The notes below the pieces were generated by a model that saw only the letters and a program-made list of their open reading frames with translations, was not told where the DNA came from and made no database searches. DNA of 64,000 nt from BRHc4a sp049323915 (GTDB lineage Bacteria > Bacillota > Desulfotomaculia > Desulfotomaculales > Desulfocucumaceae), in NCBI GenBank assembly GCA_049323915.1, contig JBMOPC010000033.1, positions 1 to 64,000 on the forward strand. Direction: 5' to 3'. Positions within the stretch are counted from its first letter, which is position 1, and the number at the start of each line of letters is the position of its first letter. The position numbers and the translations under genes are program-made. This document shows, in pieces, positions 52,397-62,600 of this stretch.

Positions 52397-53025
52397 ACCT
52401 CGGGGATATGCGCTGGCATTTAGAACAAAGATTTGATGATATTCCTGACACGGCAAACTCTAACCGCCTTTTAAATCAGGCTGCTCGGGAGTTATCGGAA
52501 AAATTCCAGTGTATTAAAGCAGCCGGGACCATTGCCACGGTAATAGGGACGATGGAATATGATCTTCCTTCTGACCTAATACCGAAATCCTTAAGAAGAG
52601 TCATATGGGACAAGTACCGTCTCTCTTCCGCGTCGATAGATGACAGGGACTATTGGGAACAGGTTGCAACCAGTGGGACACCTGAGAGGTATTATGTGTG
52701 GGGGAGTAAAATAGGGCTGCTTCCCAAACCGAGCGCAGTTAAAAACCTTTTGCTATGGTATGCAAAATATCCGGTTGCCATGATAGTAGATACCGATATA
52801 TCAGAACTACCAGAGGTATTGCACATGCCTTGCGTTCTTACGGCTGTATACAGGGCGCTGAGTGCAGACGAGGACGATAGGCGCATGGAAGTATTTTCAG
52901 AATTAAGATCAATGCTCCAAGAGGCAGAAGAGAGTCTAAAAGGAGAACAGGCCGAAAGCTTTCTTGTTTATGGTGGAGCCAGCAGGGAAATTTTAATGGG
53001 TAGGTTACGCTACCCGTGGGAATAA
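52393..53025 (+). CDS. Head-tail adaptor protein
   Basis: 210 aa. Helical ends and a middle with MEYDLPSDLIPKSLRRVIWD and YYVWGSKIGLLPKPS, the usual pattern of the gp6/gp4-type adaptor encoded after the capsid in podoviruses. It would attach to the portal. 12 bp before the beta-propeller gene. Confidence 0.75.
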   Translation: MNLGDMRWHLEQRFDDIPDTANSNRLLNQAARELSEKFQCIKAAGTIATVIGTMEYDLPSDLIPKSLRRVIWDKYRLSSASIDDRDYWEQVATSGTPERYYVWGSKIGLLPKPSAVKNLLLWYAKYPVAMIVDTDISELPEVLHMPCVLTAVYRALSADEDDRRMEVFSELRSMLQEAEESLKGEQAESFLVYGGASREILMGRLRYPWE

Positions 53026-53037
53026 GGGTGGTGTGAT

Positions 53038-54573
53038 ATGCCAAAGCTTTTAAAACCTTACCTTGACTTCAGGGGCGGTGAAAATGTGGATGCCGCCCCT
53101 GATTCATTAGCTGACAATGAGCTAATGGAAGGTTTAAACTGTGACCTTGATGAGAGGGGAGCAACTTCAAAAAGAAAAGGGACCGCTCCTATAAATGCTG
53201 TATCTTATGGGGCAGAGGTGGAGCAGATTATCGAATGGCCCCGGAAAGATGGTACTAAGGTGCTTTTAGGCATTGTCGGTGCTACTCTTACAAAAATAGC
53301 AGATAATGGAACCAAGACAGATCTGAAAGTGCTAGATAATAAAGAAATCGGGCACTTTTTTTATGCGGATAAATTTTATTTTACCGGCATGGAAAGTGGT
53401 ACTAATAAATACTGGGTTTATGACGGAACAACCATAAGCGAAGTTACTGCAAATGCCGCAGGTGATAACGACCTCGCACCGATTAAACGGTGCAGAAGGT
53501 TTTTGTGGCACACCAAAAGCCAGAGGATATTTGCCGCCAGGGATTCAAGCGACCTGACCGCATTGTATTACAGTGAACCGGGAGACCCGACATATTTTAA
53601 GGGCACATCTAAACTGTTTCCAACCACGGGGGACGGTCCGGTGTATAACCTTTCTCTGTTTGGTGAAGCTATGGCAGTGCTCTATCAAAACTCGATATGG
53701 GCATGGAAAGGCGTGTCTCCTGCCACAGATGCAGAATGGCTAAAGCTACCCTCTGAATACGGCACGCTGGCGGCTAGAAGCCCAAGATTGACACCTAATA
53801 GCCTTACTTTCTTGGGACAAGGCGGGTTAATCTCAGTGTCATTGGGTATTGTTGATCAGAACATAGTAATGCTTACCGGAGAGGAATTAATTAAAAACCT
53901 CGCTGAAAATAAGGTGTCTAAAAAAATTCGGGCTATAACAAATCCAGGTATTGCCTGTGCAATTTATGACCGCACTAATGACCGATATCTGCTGGCATAC
54001 GCTGACACAGAGGGGGCAACCAGGAACAATAAAGTACTGGTACTCAACTGGAATCTGAAAAGCTTTACAACTTATAGTTCCTGGCAGGTTAACGATTTTT
54101 TACAGAGGGCAAACGGGGATATTTTGATCGCCACAAACGGGTATATTCTAAAAATCGGTCAGGGTTATAGAGATTTTGACACTGCTACAGGGGGATATAA
54201 AGCGATTACCTTCAGAATCAAAACAAAGCACTGGAATTTAGATTATCCATTTCACACAAAAAAATCTAAACGTTTATTTGTTGCAGCAAAGCAATATGAC
54301 CTTGAAACAAGCAGTTGTGATTTGACTATAAATGCTGACTATGAATCTATTTCGTTTAATTCCATAACACTTGAAGATAGTTTCATATGGGGTGAAATGT
54401 GGGGGAATCAATGGGGTTACTCGGACTTAACGACAAAAGAAATCAAATTTAACAAAAAAGGACAACGTTTTCAAATTACAGTAGAAAACAACAGTATTGA
54501 CGAACCAATAACGGTATATGGTATGGCGTTTGAATATAAACTCAAAAAACCGAAAGGAGAGAGGGTATCATAA
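53038..54573 (+). CDS. Beta-propeller tail stopper/needle-hub protein
   Basis: 511 aa, beta-rich, starting LLKPYLDFRGGENVDAAPDS and NCDLDERGATSKRKGT, typical of large podovirus tail-hub proteins (P22 gp10-like class). Repeated blade-like segments include RRFLWHTKSQRIFAARDS and RYLLAYADTEGATRNN. It probably closes the portal. The gene is more AT-rich towards the 3' end. Confidence 0.7.
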   Translation: MPKLLKPYLDFRGGENVDAAPDSLADNELMEGLNCDLDERGATSKRKGTAPINAVSYGAEVEQIIEWPRKDGTKVLLGIVGATLTKIADNGTKTDLKVLDNKEIGHFFYADKFYFTGMESGTNKYWVYDGTTISEVTANAAGDNDLAPIKRCRRFLWHTKSQRIFAARDSSDLTALYYSEPGDPTYFKGTSKLFPTTGDGPVYNLSLFGEAMAVLYQNSIWAWKGVSPATDAEWLKLPSEYGTLAARSPRLTPNSLTFLGQGGLISVSLGIVDQNIVMLTGEELIKNLAENKVSKKIRAITNPGIACAIYDRTNDRYLLAYADTEGATRNNKVLVLNWNLKSFTTYSSWQVNDFLQRANGDILIATNGYILKIGQGYRDFDTATGGYKAITFRIKTKHWNLDYPFHTKKSKRLFVAAKQYDLETSSCDLTINADYESISFNSITLEDSFIWGEMWGNQWGYSDLTTKEIKFNKKGQRFQITVENNSIDEPITVYGMAFEYKLKKPKGERVS

Positions 54574-54659
54574 TCATTGCAAGTCCAGATTAATTTCACC
54601 TGATACCTTTCAGCTATAAAAAATTCGGAATTATTCCTGTAATGGGAGGTGAGGTTTAA

Positions 54660-55583
54660 TTGCCTAAGCCCACTAGAACATTTTCTGCCAATGTAGGTCA
54701 AAAATCGATTGGTACTGCTGGGCCTGACCAAATAGAAACAGATTTAGATGCAATATGTAAAATGTTTGACCCTTTACAGCCGGGGGGCGGTATTGGCACC
54801 GAAAACCTTCAGGACGGGGCGGCCACTGATAATATAATTGGCAACCGCACCGTTGACCAAACTCTTGCCGGCGGAGCCAACACCGGGACACCGACCCAGT
54901 TGCTGTCCTGGATTGTTAAGCAGATATTTGCACTGAAAGGCAACGTTGCGAATTGGTGGGACTCTGCAGTCTCATCAATCAGTGGTATATGGTCAAAGTT
55001 CAACGCCACCACAGGTCACGCCCACGATGGCACTGCCGATAATGGAGCTACCATAAGCCACGCCAATCTGAGTGACAAAGGAACCCTGACCCATGCCCAA
55101 CTGGACACCAAGTTTGATGCAGTCTCTGGTCATGCGCATACTGGCGCAGGAGGGGGAGTCCAGATTGACCATGTTAACCTTGCCAACAAGGGGACGAATA
55201 CCCACGCCCAAATTGATACTCATATCGCGGCCCCTGCCCCTCACTCAGGTCACGAAACCCCTGCCGGAGCCCAGGCGAAGGTGGATATCCATGAGGCTAA
55301 AACCAACAATCCACACAGCACCACTGCGACGCAGGTGGGTGCGTTGGTTTCTATCGATCAGATATCTAATCCCGGTGGGGATGTGGATTTAATTGCAGGC
55401 ACTGGGATACAGATAGTCCGTGATGCTGTGGGTAAAACCATTACTTTTAATGCCACAGGTGAGGCTATACCGGGGCCACATACGCATACTTCAGGCGAAG
55501 TGTTAGTGACCTATTTTAACAATGAAGACCTTGATACAGTTATGAAACGGATTAACAGAAGAAATATAGCGGGGGTGTATTAA
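54660..55583 (+). CDS. Tail fibre/appendage protein with His-rich beta repeats
   Basis: 307 aa from TTG 54660 after GGGAGGTGAGGTTTAA. Repeats of the type GHAHDG, ISHANLSDKGTLTHAQLD, GHAHTG, VNLANKGTNTHAQID form a likely trimeric fibre shaft. A small C-terminal domain (IAGTGIQIVRDAVGKTITFN) is common to phage fibres. Confidence 0.78.
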   Translation: MPKPTRTFSANVGQKSIGTAGPDQIETDLDAICKMFDPLQPGGGIGTENLQDGAATDNIIGNRTVDQTLAGGANTGTPTQLLSWIVKQIFALKGNVANWWDSAVSSISGIWSKFNATTGHAHDGTADNGATISHANLSDKGTLTHAQLDTKFDAVSGHAHTGAGGGVQIDHVNLANKGTNTHAQIDTHIAAPAPHSGHETPAGAQAKVDIHEAKTNNPHSTTATQVGALVSIDQISNPGGDVDLIAGTGIQIVRDAVGKTITFNATGEAIPGPHTHTSGEVLVTYFNNEDLDTVMKRINRRNIAGVY

Positions 55584-55584
55584 T

Positions 55585-55890
55585 ATGCCGGATACCTTAA
55601 AAAGAATTTATACCGGGACTTTAGGAGCTGTATCGGCTGACCTGTACACAGTGCCCGTGTCTACAAAAACTATAATCACCGAAGTTGTTCTGGCAAACAA
55701 GACTGCTGGCGCTGTGGCGGCAACGGTGATGATTGGAACAGAAAATATTGTCCCTGGCAAAAACGTCCCCGCTAATGATGCGCTTGTCGTAAAACTCCAT
55801 ACCGTAATGGAAGCCGGTGAAATCATCAAAGGCTTGGCGGGAAGCGGAAGTGCTATCGATTGTCGTATCAGCGGGGTGGAGGTGGTTTAA
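55585..55890 (+). CDS. Small beta-rich tail-associated protein
   Basis: 101 aa, LKRIYTGTLGAVSADLYTVP and TIITEVVLANKTAGAVAATV; resembles small beta-sandwich proteins encoded among tail-fibre genes. Stop overlaps the next ATG (TAATG). Confidence 0.65.
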   Translation: MPDTLKRIYTGTLGAVSADLYTVPVSTKTIITEVVLANKTAGAVAATVMIGTENIVPGKNVPANDALVVKLHTVMEAGEIIKGLAGSGSAIDCRISGVEVV

Positions 55891-56690
55891 TGCCTACCTT
55901 AAAAACTTTGGAGGAACAGTTCTCTCTTGAAGGAGGTAAAAAACCCACAGGTAATGCTGTTGAAACTGATGTCTTGGCAACTAAAACTTTCAGCAATGCT
56001 GGTGGTATAGATAAAACAGGCACAATGATAAATAATGGCGCAGTAACTATAACACCGGGAGCTTCAAACCAGGTGATACCTGCTGGACACCATAATGGAT
56101 TGGGCGTTGTTAATGCCGTGACATTTGACGCTTCAAAAGTATTATCTGGAACCACAATAGCTGGTACAGCCGGTACGATGGTTAATCGCGGTGCAGTCAG
56201 TATTACACCTGGAACTGTTAACCAACAGATAGCCCAGGGATATCATGATGGTGGTGGAGTGGTTTTAGGTGACGTTGACCTTGTGGCATCAAATATTAAG
56301 AGTGGGGTTAATATATTTGGTGTTGTTGGCAATGTTCAAGCACGTGGTTATGCAACCGGTACAGGGTCATTTGTAGATAATGGGTATGGTAATTTTAAAG
56401 CTATTGTAAGCGGTTTATCATTTACACCTACAATGGCTGTGATTAAATGGTACTCATCAAACTGTAGTAGCGATATAGGTAAAGCATATAATCCTCATAG
56501 TGTTTATGTAGCAAGAGCTAGTTATAAAGGACAATCAAATGGAAATGTGGATACAAGTGGAGCAAGTCCAGCAGATACATTTGATTGGAATTTTGTAAGT
56601 GGAGGTTTTGATACATTAGCAAAACCTAATACGGCATGGAATTGTGCGCCCAGTGTAGGAACATCATTTAGTTGGTCGGCTTGGGCATAG
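55890..56690 (+). CDS. Tail fibre / receptor-binding protein
   Basis: 266 aa starting at ATG 55890. Two internal repeats (DKTGTMINNGAVTITPGASN and GTAGTMVNRGAVSITPGTVN) build a beta shaft; the C-terminus (MAVIKWYSSNCSSDIGKAYN) is aromatic and probably receptor-facing. The DNA is clearly AT-rich compared with terL or portal, suggesting a swapped host-range module. Confidence 0.72.
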   Translation: MPTLKTLEEQFSLEGGKKPTGNAVETDVLATKTFSNAGGIDKTGTMINNGAVTITPGASNQVIPAGHHNGLGVVNAVTFDASKVLSGTTIAGTAGTMVNRGAVSITPGTVNQQIAQGYHDGGGVVLGDVDLVASNIKSGVNIFGVVGNVQARGYATGTGSFVDNGYGNFKAIVSGLSFTPTMAVIKWYSSNCSSDIGKAYNPHSVYVARASYKGQSNGNVDTSGASPADTFDWNFVSGGFDTLAKPNTAWNCAPSVGTSFSWSAWA

Positions 56691-56701
56691 GAGGGGTGAA
56701 G

Positions 56702-57205
56702 ATGGAAATTGGAAGAAGGGTGTTTTACGACAAGGATACCGGGGTAATACTTGCAGCCACAGCAGAACGTAAAGGTGATGTTGTTGAGACAAGTATTATG
56801 GATGATATGAGAATATTTCTACCAAATACTCCACCGGAAGAGGTTGAGTGTATTGAATTACAGTATGGGGAGCTTAACGACCAAATCGTGGAAAAACATG
56901 ATTGGTTTGTAGATTTAGCAAATAAGCAAATTAAAATTATTCCAAGAATACGTATTCAAGTTGTACCTGAGCAAATACCTCCTGATGGTATGACTGATGC
57001 TGTTGCGACAGTTACTCTGCCGTATGGGATATTAGAAGGGCAGATTATTTTTAAGATTAATGATTCCCCTCCTGTAGCAATTGATGTTGTTGAAGGTTCA
57101 GCCATTTTTCGATTTAATACTACTATTGCTGGTGCGTATTACGTAACGGCAACATCCAACATAAATGGCAGTGTTGTCGCGAAGGTGGTGGTGGTTAATG
57201 CCTAA
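56702..57205 (+). CDS. Tail-region protein with Ig-like C-terminal domain
   Basis: 167 aa from ATG 56702 after GAGGGGTGAAG. The C-terminal 85 residues (QVVPEQIPPDGMTDAVATVT, GAYYVTATSNINGSVVAKV) look like an Ig-like beta sandwich common on phage surfaces. Low GC content. Confidence 0.65.
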   Translation: MEIGRRVFYDKDTGVILAATAERKGDVVETSIMDDMRIFLPNTPPEEVECIELQYGELNDQIVEKHDWFVDLANKQIKIIPRIRIQVVPEQIPPDGMTDAVATVTLPYGILEGQIIFKINDSPPVAIDVVEGSAIFRFNTTIAGAYYVTATSNINGSVVAKVVVVNA

Positions 57206-57350
57206 TTATGAGTATGATGGAGTAAAGCTGAAAATAAGGCCCAATCAGGAAGAAGTAATAAAGGATAAAGCAAAAAGAGAGGGATTAAACAAATTAACAA
57301 TTCAGGAGAAGGATGTTTTGCTAAAAGCATTTTTAAAAGAATTAAAATAG
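57195..57350 (+). CDS. Small hypothetical protein
   Basis: 51 aa, lysine-rich and helical (IKDKAKREGLNKLTIQEKDV), ATG overlapping the previous stop region. Not recognised; typical of fibre cassettes. Confidence 0.5.
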   Translation, partial: LMPNYEYDGVKLKIRPNQEEVIKDKAKREGLNKLTIQEKDVLLKAFLKELK

Positions 57351-57368
57351 CAGTGGACTGTCGGTTTT

Positions 57369-57551
57369 ATGTTTTTGACTGTGGAGTGTAATGAGGTTGA
57401 AACGCAAATTAACATTTTGGGTGGTCAGGGCAGTTTCAACTTTTCAGCAAATGAGCCAGGAACTAAATATCTTTTCATAAAAGATTATAGCGAGGGTTAC
57501 TTTATGAGTTTAGAGTTGTTTGTAGTAGAGGGGTCGACCGGGGCGGTTTAA
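57369..57551 (+). CDS. Small hypothetical protein
   Basis: 60 aa, beta-rich (QINILGGQGSFNFSANEPGT). A 21-codon frame with CGRNYLPSVE follows from a TTG at 57552. Neither is recognised. Confidence 0.45.
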   Translation: MFLTVECNEVETQINILGGQGSFNFSANEPGTKYLFIKDYSEGYFMSLELFVVEGSTGAV

Positions 57552-57644
57552 TTGAAGGTCAAATGTGCAGCAACTGCTCCACCTTGTGGCAGGAATTACC
57601 TTCCCTCTGTTGAATAGAAATAACCTCAAAAGGGGGAGATTTCC

Positions 57645-58319
57645 ATGAGAAAAAGACATATAATTCTGCTCATTGCCCTAGCATTCCTCATTGGAACATT
57701 GGCCGGCGGAGTTGCCTGGGCCGAGATTACCAACTCGGAACTAAATAACCTGTTTTGGGTGTACGTGAACGGGAAGGAGTTAAAGTCCGATCCTCCGCCC
57801 AAGATAATTGATGGCAGGATTTATGTCCCCCTTCGGGCTGTGTCCGAGTATATGGGGGCCACGGTGGGGTGGGACCAGGGGATAAATACGGCCTATATAG
57901 CAGGGTATGTGGACCCGATGGACATTCCCATAGAAGGACCGAAAGATTTTAAAAAAGCTATGCATGATGCCATGGTCCTGCTTCGTGACAAAGACCCGGA
58001 GGCTTACCGGTTGGTGGGCAGGTACATACGGAGAATCGTGCAGGATGATGTGGGAAAGCCAACTGCCGAACCGCTAAGAATGTTACTGCATGTACCAAAA
58101 AAGAATTTTGATTCGAGCTATATTTACTGGTGGGCTGGAACTTTGGCACACGAGGCAAAGCATGGGGAGCAGTGTTATTCCGGCAGAAAATATACGCGTG
58201 AGCAAATGGAGATGGAAGCCGGGAAGTATGGGTTACAGGTTTTAATTAACATCAAGGCGCCAAAAGAGGATATAAGCATTATGGAAAACATGCTAAAAAC
58301 AAAATGGTGGAACGATTGA
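57645..58319 (+). CDS. Secreted HExxH metalloprotein with copper-amine-oxidase-like N-terminal domain
   Basis: 224 aa with a clear signal peptide (KRHIILLIALAFLIGTLAGG, then AWA). Next is a stalk domain of the copper amine oxidase N-terminal type (VYVNGKELKSDPPPKIIDGR, VPLRAVSEYMGATVGWDQ), common in secreted Firmicute proteins. The C-terminal part has LAHEAKHGEQ, an HExxH zinc motif, and a downstream Glu-containing MEMEAGKYG that could be the third ligand. Probably a peptidase exported by the lysogen or used in envelope penetration. GGGGGAG precedes the ATG; a terminator follows. Confidence 0.8.
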   Translation: MRKRHIILLIALAFLIGTLAGGVAWAEITNSELNNLFWVYVNGKELKSDPPPKIIDGRIYVPLRAVSEYMGATVGWDQGINTAYIAGYVDPMDIPIEGPKDFKKAMHDAMVLLRDKDPEAYRLVGRYIRRIVQDDVGKPTAEPLRMLLHVPKKNFDSSYIYWWAGTLAHEAKHGEQCYSGRKYTREQMEMEAGKYGLQVLINIKAPKEDISIMENMLKTKWWND

Positions 58320-58333
58320 CGTAGTGACTGCAG

Positions 58334-58354
58334 ACACCCGAAAGGGTGTTTTTT
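58334..58354 (+). terminator. Terminator after the metalloprotein gene
   Basis: ACACCC-GAAA-GGGTGT followed by TTTTTT, a short stable tetraloop hairpin. Confidence 0.8.
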
Positions 58355-58378
58355 ATTGGTCGAAAGGAGGTTGTTTAA

Positions 58379-59632
58379 TTGGCGGTAAGCAGCTTAAATT
58401 CTGATTGGACAAAAAATTACGGCAATCAAATGGTTTCCTTCAAAACTGCTACCCCAACCGTTAGTCAGGCCGTTGCTGCTACAGCCAGCCGCGGTGGTTC
58501 ATCTGGTGGAGGTGGTGGCTCCAGCTACAATCAGCACCTTGGGTATTTTGGGAGTCCTCAAGCTTATGCAGACGCTATAAATCAAAAAGAATCGGTAGGC
58601 ATGACCCTGGATGACCCTGCGGCTGCGGCTGCTTTTAAGTGGGACTATCCGCAATACTTTGGGAATTCAGATAACCGCCCCACTGATCTACTAAGCCAAG
58701 CCTTACAAGGAACCAACATGGATATGGGCAGTATATTTGAGCAGATCAAAGGGTATTTCCCAACAGTACAAATGCCTCCTACTCTAAGCTTTGTAGAGGC
58801 CCAGGCCAGGGCGAAAGGGCAGCTTGACCCACTCTATGACGACACGTTAAAAAAGACATTGGAAGCGGTCGATGAGAGTAATATAAGGCGGGGATTCTTT
58901 GGACAAATGCCGGGAGCCGCTTTAAGCCGTTCCACTGCCGCGGACATCGAGAATAGGCGCATAGGGGCAATAAATTCCCTTGCTAATAACCTGGTGGGTA
59001 AGTCGGAATCAGACGCCAAGGCACAGCAGCAAATAGCTTTGCAGCAGCAACAACACCAAGCCAACCTGCTTATGGATGCTTTCAAAACAGCCCAGCAGCA
59101 GAAACAAAACAACATTTCCAATCTGCTCGCCATTTTAAACTACCGAGACGGGCGGGATGATAAACAATATGGCAGAACATACCAGGCCGGCCGGGATGCG
59201 GTGAGCGACGAACAATGGAATAAAACCTTCGGCCTGACCCAGTCTAAATGGGACTCCTCACCGGAAGCCCAGGACTGGTATTTACCGCTAACAAAAGAGG
59301 GTATGCAGGCTGATATTGCAGCAAAAAACAGGTCGAACACGGGAGGAAGTACATCTAAGCCAACATATACCGAGAAGGTTAACAACTCGGTTGCGGACGC
59401 TTACGACGCTGTAGACAATGCATTGGCTGCCGGACATTCAGCTGACCAAGTAGTGGCAAATATTCAGGCACAGACAGCAAACCTTGTCAGGCAGGGTGTA
59501 GACCCTCAAAAGGTAATTGACTATGCCTACAGCAGGGCTGGGGCCTATACACAGCCGGCCCAGGATGAAAGCTGGTATACAAGCCTTGATAGAAAGCTGG
59601 GAGGATGGTTGCCGGGAGGCATCCCGAGATAA
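58379..59632 (+). CDS. Internal virion (DNA ejection) protein
   Basis: 417 aa from TTG 58379 after AAAGGAGGTTGTTTAA. A Gly-rich stretch (GGSSGGGGGSSYNQ) and long Gln/Ala helices (QQQIALQQQQHQANLLMDAF) precede a helical C-terminus. Position before a very long protein in a tail-less late module suggests an ejection protein. Function inferred. Confidence 0.65.
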   Translation: MAVSSLNSDWTKNYGNQMVSFKTATPTVSQAVAATASRGGSSGGGGGSSYNQHLGYFGSPQAYADAINQKESVGMTLDDPAAAAAFKWDYPQYFGNSDNRPTDLLSQALQGTNMDMGSIFEQIKGYFPTVQMPPTLSFVEAQARAKGQLDPLYDDTLKKTLEAVDESNIRRGFFGQMPGAALSRSTAADIENRRIGAINSLANNLVGKSESDAKAQQQIALQQQQHQANLLMDAFKTAQQQKQNNISNLLAILNYRDGRDDKQYGRTYQAGRDAVSDEQWNKTFGLTQSKWDSSPEAQDWYLPLTKEGMQADIAAKNRSNTGGSTSKPTYTEKVNNSVADAYDAVDNALAAGHSADQVVANIQAQTANLVRQGVDPQKVIDYAYSRAGAYTQPAQDESWYTSLDRKLGGWLPGGIPR

Positions 59633-59646
59633 GGGGGTGAAGCAAT

Positions 59647-62600
59647 TTGTTTGATTTCACTGGCACAAAACCTGGACAGGGGCAAAACGCTTTCGATTTT
59701 ACTACTGTCCCTGCAACTCCCAAAAATACCCCTGAACGTAAGCGCCCTACACTTGATGTGGGCAATTTAATCTCAAAGGGCGTTTTTGAATCGGCGGTTC
59801 CCAAAGAAGAGCCGCCTAAAACTAATCCTCAACCTCCGGCTCCGGTAAGTGACGGTATGGGCTCACTTCGTGAGACAGAAGCTAGTATGCCGGTGTTTGG
59901 GAACGGGACAATTGGATCGAGGGGAACGAATTTACACGATATATTCCGTGATATAGGCACAGCTGCAAAGGCCGGCAGTTATAACACTTTGACCAGGAGT
60001 ATTTTTGAAAAGGTTGTCCCCTCAAATAACGCCAACACCTTGCTTGATGTGCAGGCAGAAGAGGCTAAGAACTACCAGCCTCAAACATTGGCGGAAAAAG
60101 CCGCGTATGGTGTTTCAGGTTTGGTGACAGACACGCCAATATACCTGCTGGGGTCTGAAGTGATAGGCGCGCCAATTGCAGCCGGTTTAACCAAGTCGAT
60201 ACCCGTTGTTGAAACCGCGCTGCCTGCAATGAAAGCAGGAAGAATTGCCCCTGGTGCTCTGTTGGGGGCTAACGAGGCTAATATAATTGGTCGTGCTGTT
60301 GGTGCTTATGCAACTGGGGCTGCTATGGGGGGCGCACACGGAGCGTTAAAGAATGAAGCACCAGAGCAAATAATAAACAGGGCCGCAAATGAAGCGGCCA
60401 TGTGGTCTGGTGGTGAATTGGGCGTTAGTGCCCTGTCTGCTGGGCTGCCTGTTCTCGGTAGGGCAATAAAGTCCATCGGGAAAACGGAAACGCCGTTAAT
60501 AAAAGAACTTAATTTGACCAAGAAGGGCGTCACCGAAGTTCCATTTACTGCTAAGCCAGAGTCAGCCAATAGCGGGGGGCGGTTGGATTTTAAGGCTGCC
60601 ACTCAATATGAACCTGTTAAAATTACCGGCAATGAATTCGGGGAAAACATCCCTGACAAAGAATTGCGACAGGTGGCTTCTGAATATGCAATGAAAAATC
60701 ACAGGGACAAAGTGGTCCGCAACACAGATACAGGCATTGATATAAAAATAGCCGCCAGCGGAATAAAGCACGTTAAATCTGTGAGTGGTGACACCCGTAA
60801 ACTAAAACTGCTGGTAGCGTTGCCTGAAATACTGGAGCGTTCAAAGTTTGTGGGTGAGGAATTGAATTATAAGGTTAATCAGCCCAATATTAAACGAATA
60901 TTGCGTTTTAGGTCATCCGCAGAAATTGGGCAGGAGCCTGTTGTTGTCAATTCGGTGATTAAAGAATCAAATGATGGGCATTTCTTCTATGATTATCGCC
61001 TTAGTGACATAGAAAAACCCGCTGGTATCTCCAGGGGAATTGAACAACCAGGTTCAAAACCTACCCAGCCTGCAACGGGCTCTTCTACAATTATACCACC
61101 GGTAAAAGAAGACGTCAAAGCCAAGCCCGAAATAGCCCCCCTGGAAGCTGAGGATATGAAAGCTTTAGGCGGCTGGCGGCTTTATATGACGGACGTATAC
61201 AGGAACTTCAAAGACACCTTTGGAAACCAGTATGGCAAATACAAGACCAGTATCCTGGATCCCTTTGACGCTTCCAAAAAGACCAACATTGAAACCCAGG
61301 AGGCGTGGTTAAACAAGCTTAAAACTGAAGTTGTTGACCGCCTGGGGATACGAAAGGGAAGTAAAGAATCAGCCCTGGTGCAGGACTTTGGTGAAGGTAA
61401 ATTACCCCTGATAGAACTGCAACAAATGCGCCCCAAGGACTGGCAGAAGATTGTTGAGGCCGACCAGTGGTTCAGGCAGGCGTATGATCAGCTCATAGAC
61501 GACGTTAACGCCTCCAGGAGGATGATTTACCCCAACGTGGAAGCGGAAATGGCCAAGATTGATGCTAAAATTGAGGCCATTAAAAAAGCACCCAAGATGA
61601 GGGACTCCCGGAAAGAAGAACAGATCAAGGAGCTGTATGCCAGGAAAGAGGAAATATTCCGTAACAGGTTTGTCCCAAAACGGGAGAATTACTATCGTCA
61701 CTTCAGGGAAATGGCGGAGGGCTGGGCAGGATTAAAGAACATATTCGATTCACCGGCGCAAATATCATCCAGCCTATCCGGGGTGTCAGAGTACACATTG
61801 CCTAAATCAAAGTGGGCCAGCTTTATGCAGAGGCGAGGTATGGGTTCCTATAAGAGTGATGCTGTAGGCGGCTTTCTGAATTACATTCCTGCGGCTTCCC
61901 ACGCTATTCACATTGACCCGCACGTTGGTAAATTTGAAAAGCTGGCTGATGATTTGGCAGAGGCCACGGCGGACACCGGACACCTGAATAATTTCATTGA
62001 ATACCTTCGGGACTACTCCAGAGACCTGGCCGGTAAAACAAATCCTTTTGATCGACACCTGCAGAAAATTATTCCCGGAGGCCGTAAGGCGTTCAGGGTA
62101 ATTGAGTGGCTAAACAATAGGGTAAAAGCCAATGTGGTGCTGGGGAATGCCTCCTCCGCCTTGGCCCAGGTGGCCAACATTCCGCAGGGTTTGGCTTTTG
62201 CAAAGCAGTATTCAGTACCGGGAGCTGGCCGGGCACTAAAATCAATCCTGATAGAAAGCCAACCTATGAAAGAGTCAGGCTTCCTCAAAGAGAGATATGG
62301 CGGTTTTGGCAGCGTCATGTACCGGCAGTTTGACACGGGCCTGCTACAGCAGCCCAAGAATTTTGCCGTGTGGATGATGGAAACGGCTGACAGGATAGGT
62401 ACAACTTTTATATGGAACAGCGCCTATTCAAAAGCACTAGGCCTCAAAGTGGCTGACCCGGTTAAATATGCTGACAACATAACCAGGAAGCTTGTAGCGG
62501 GCCGGGGTGTAGGTGAGGTTCCTTTAATCCAAAAGTCAAAAATATTCCAGTTGGTGGCCCCCTTTCAATTGGAAGTGGGCAACCTCTGGAGTGTAATGCG

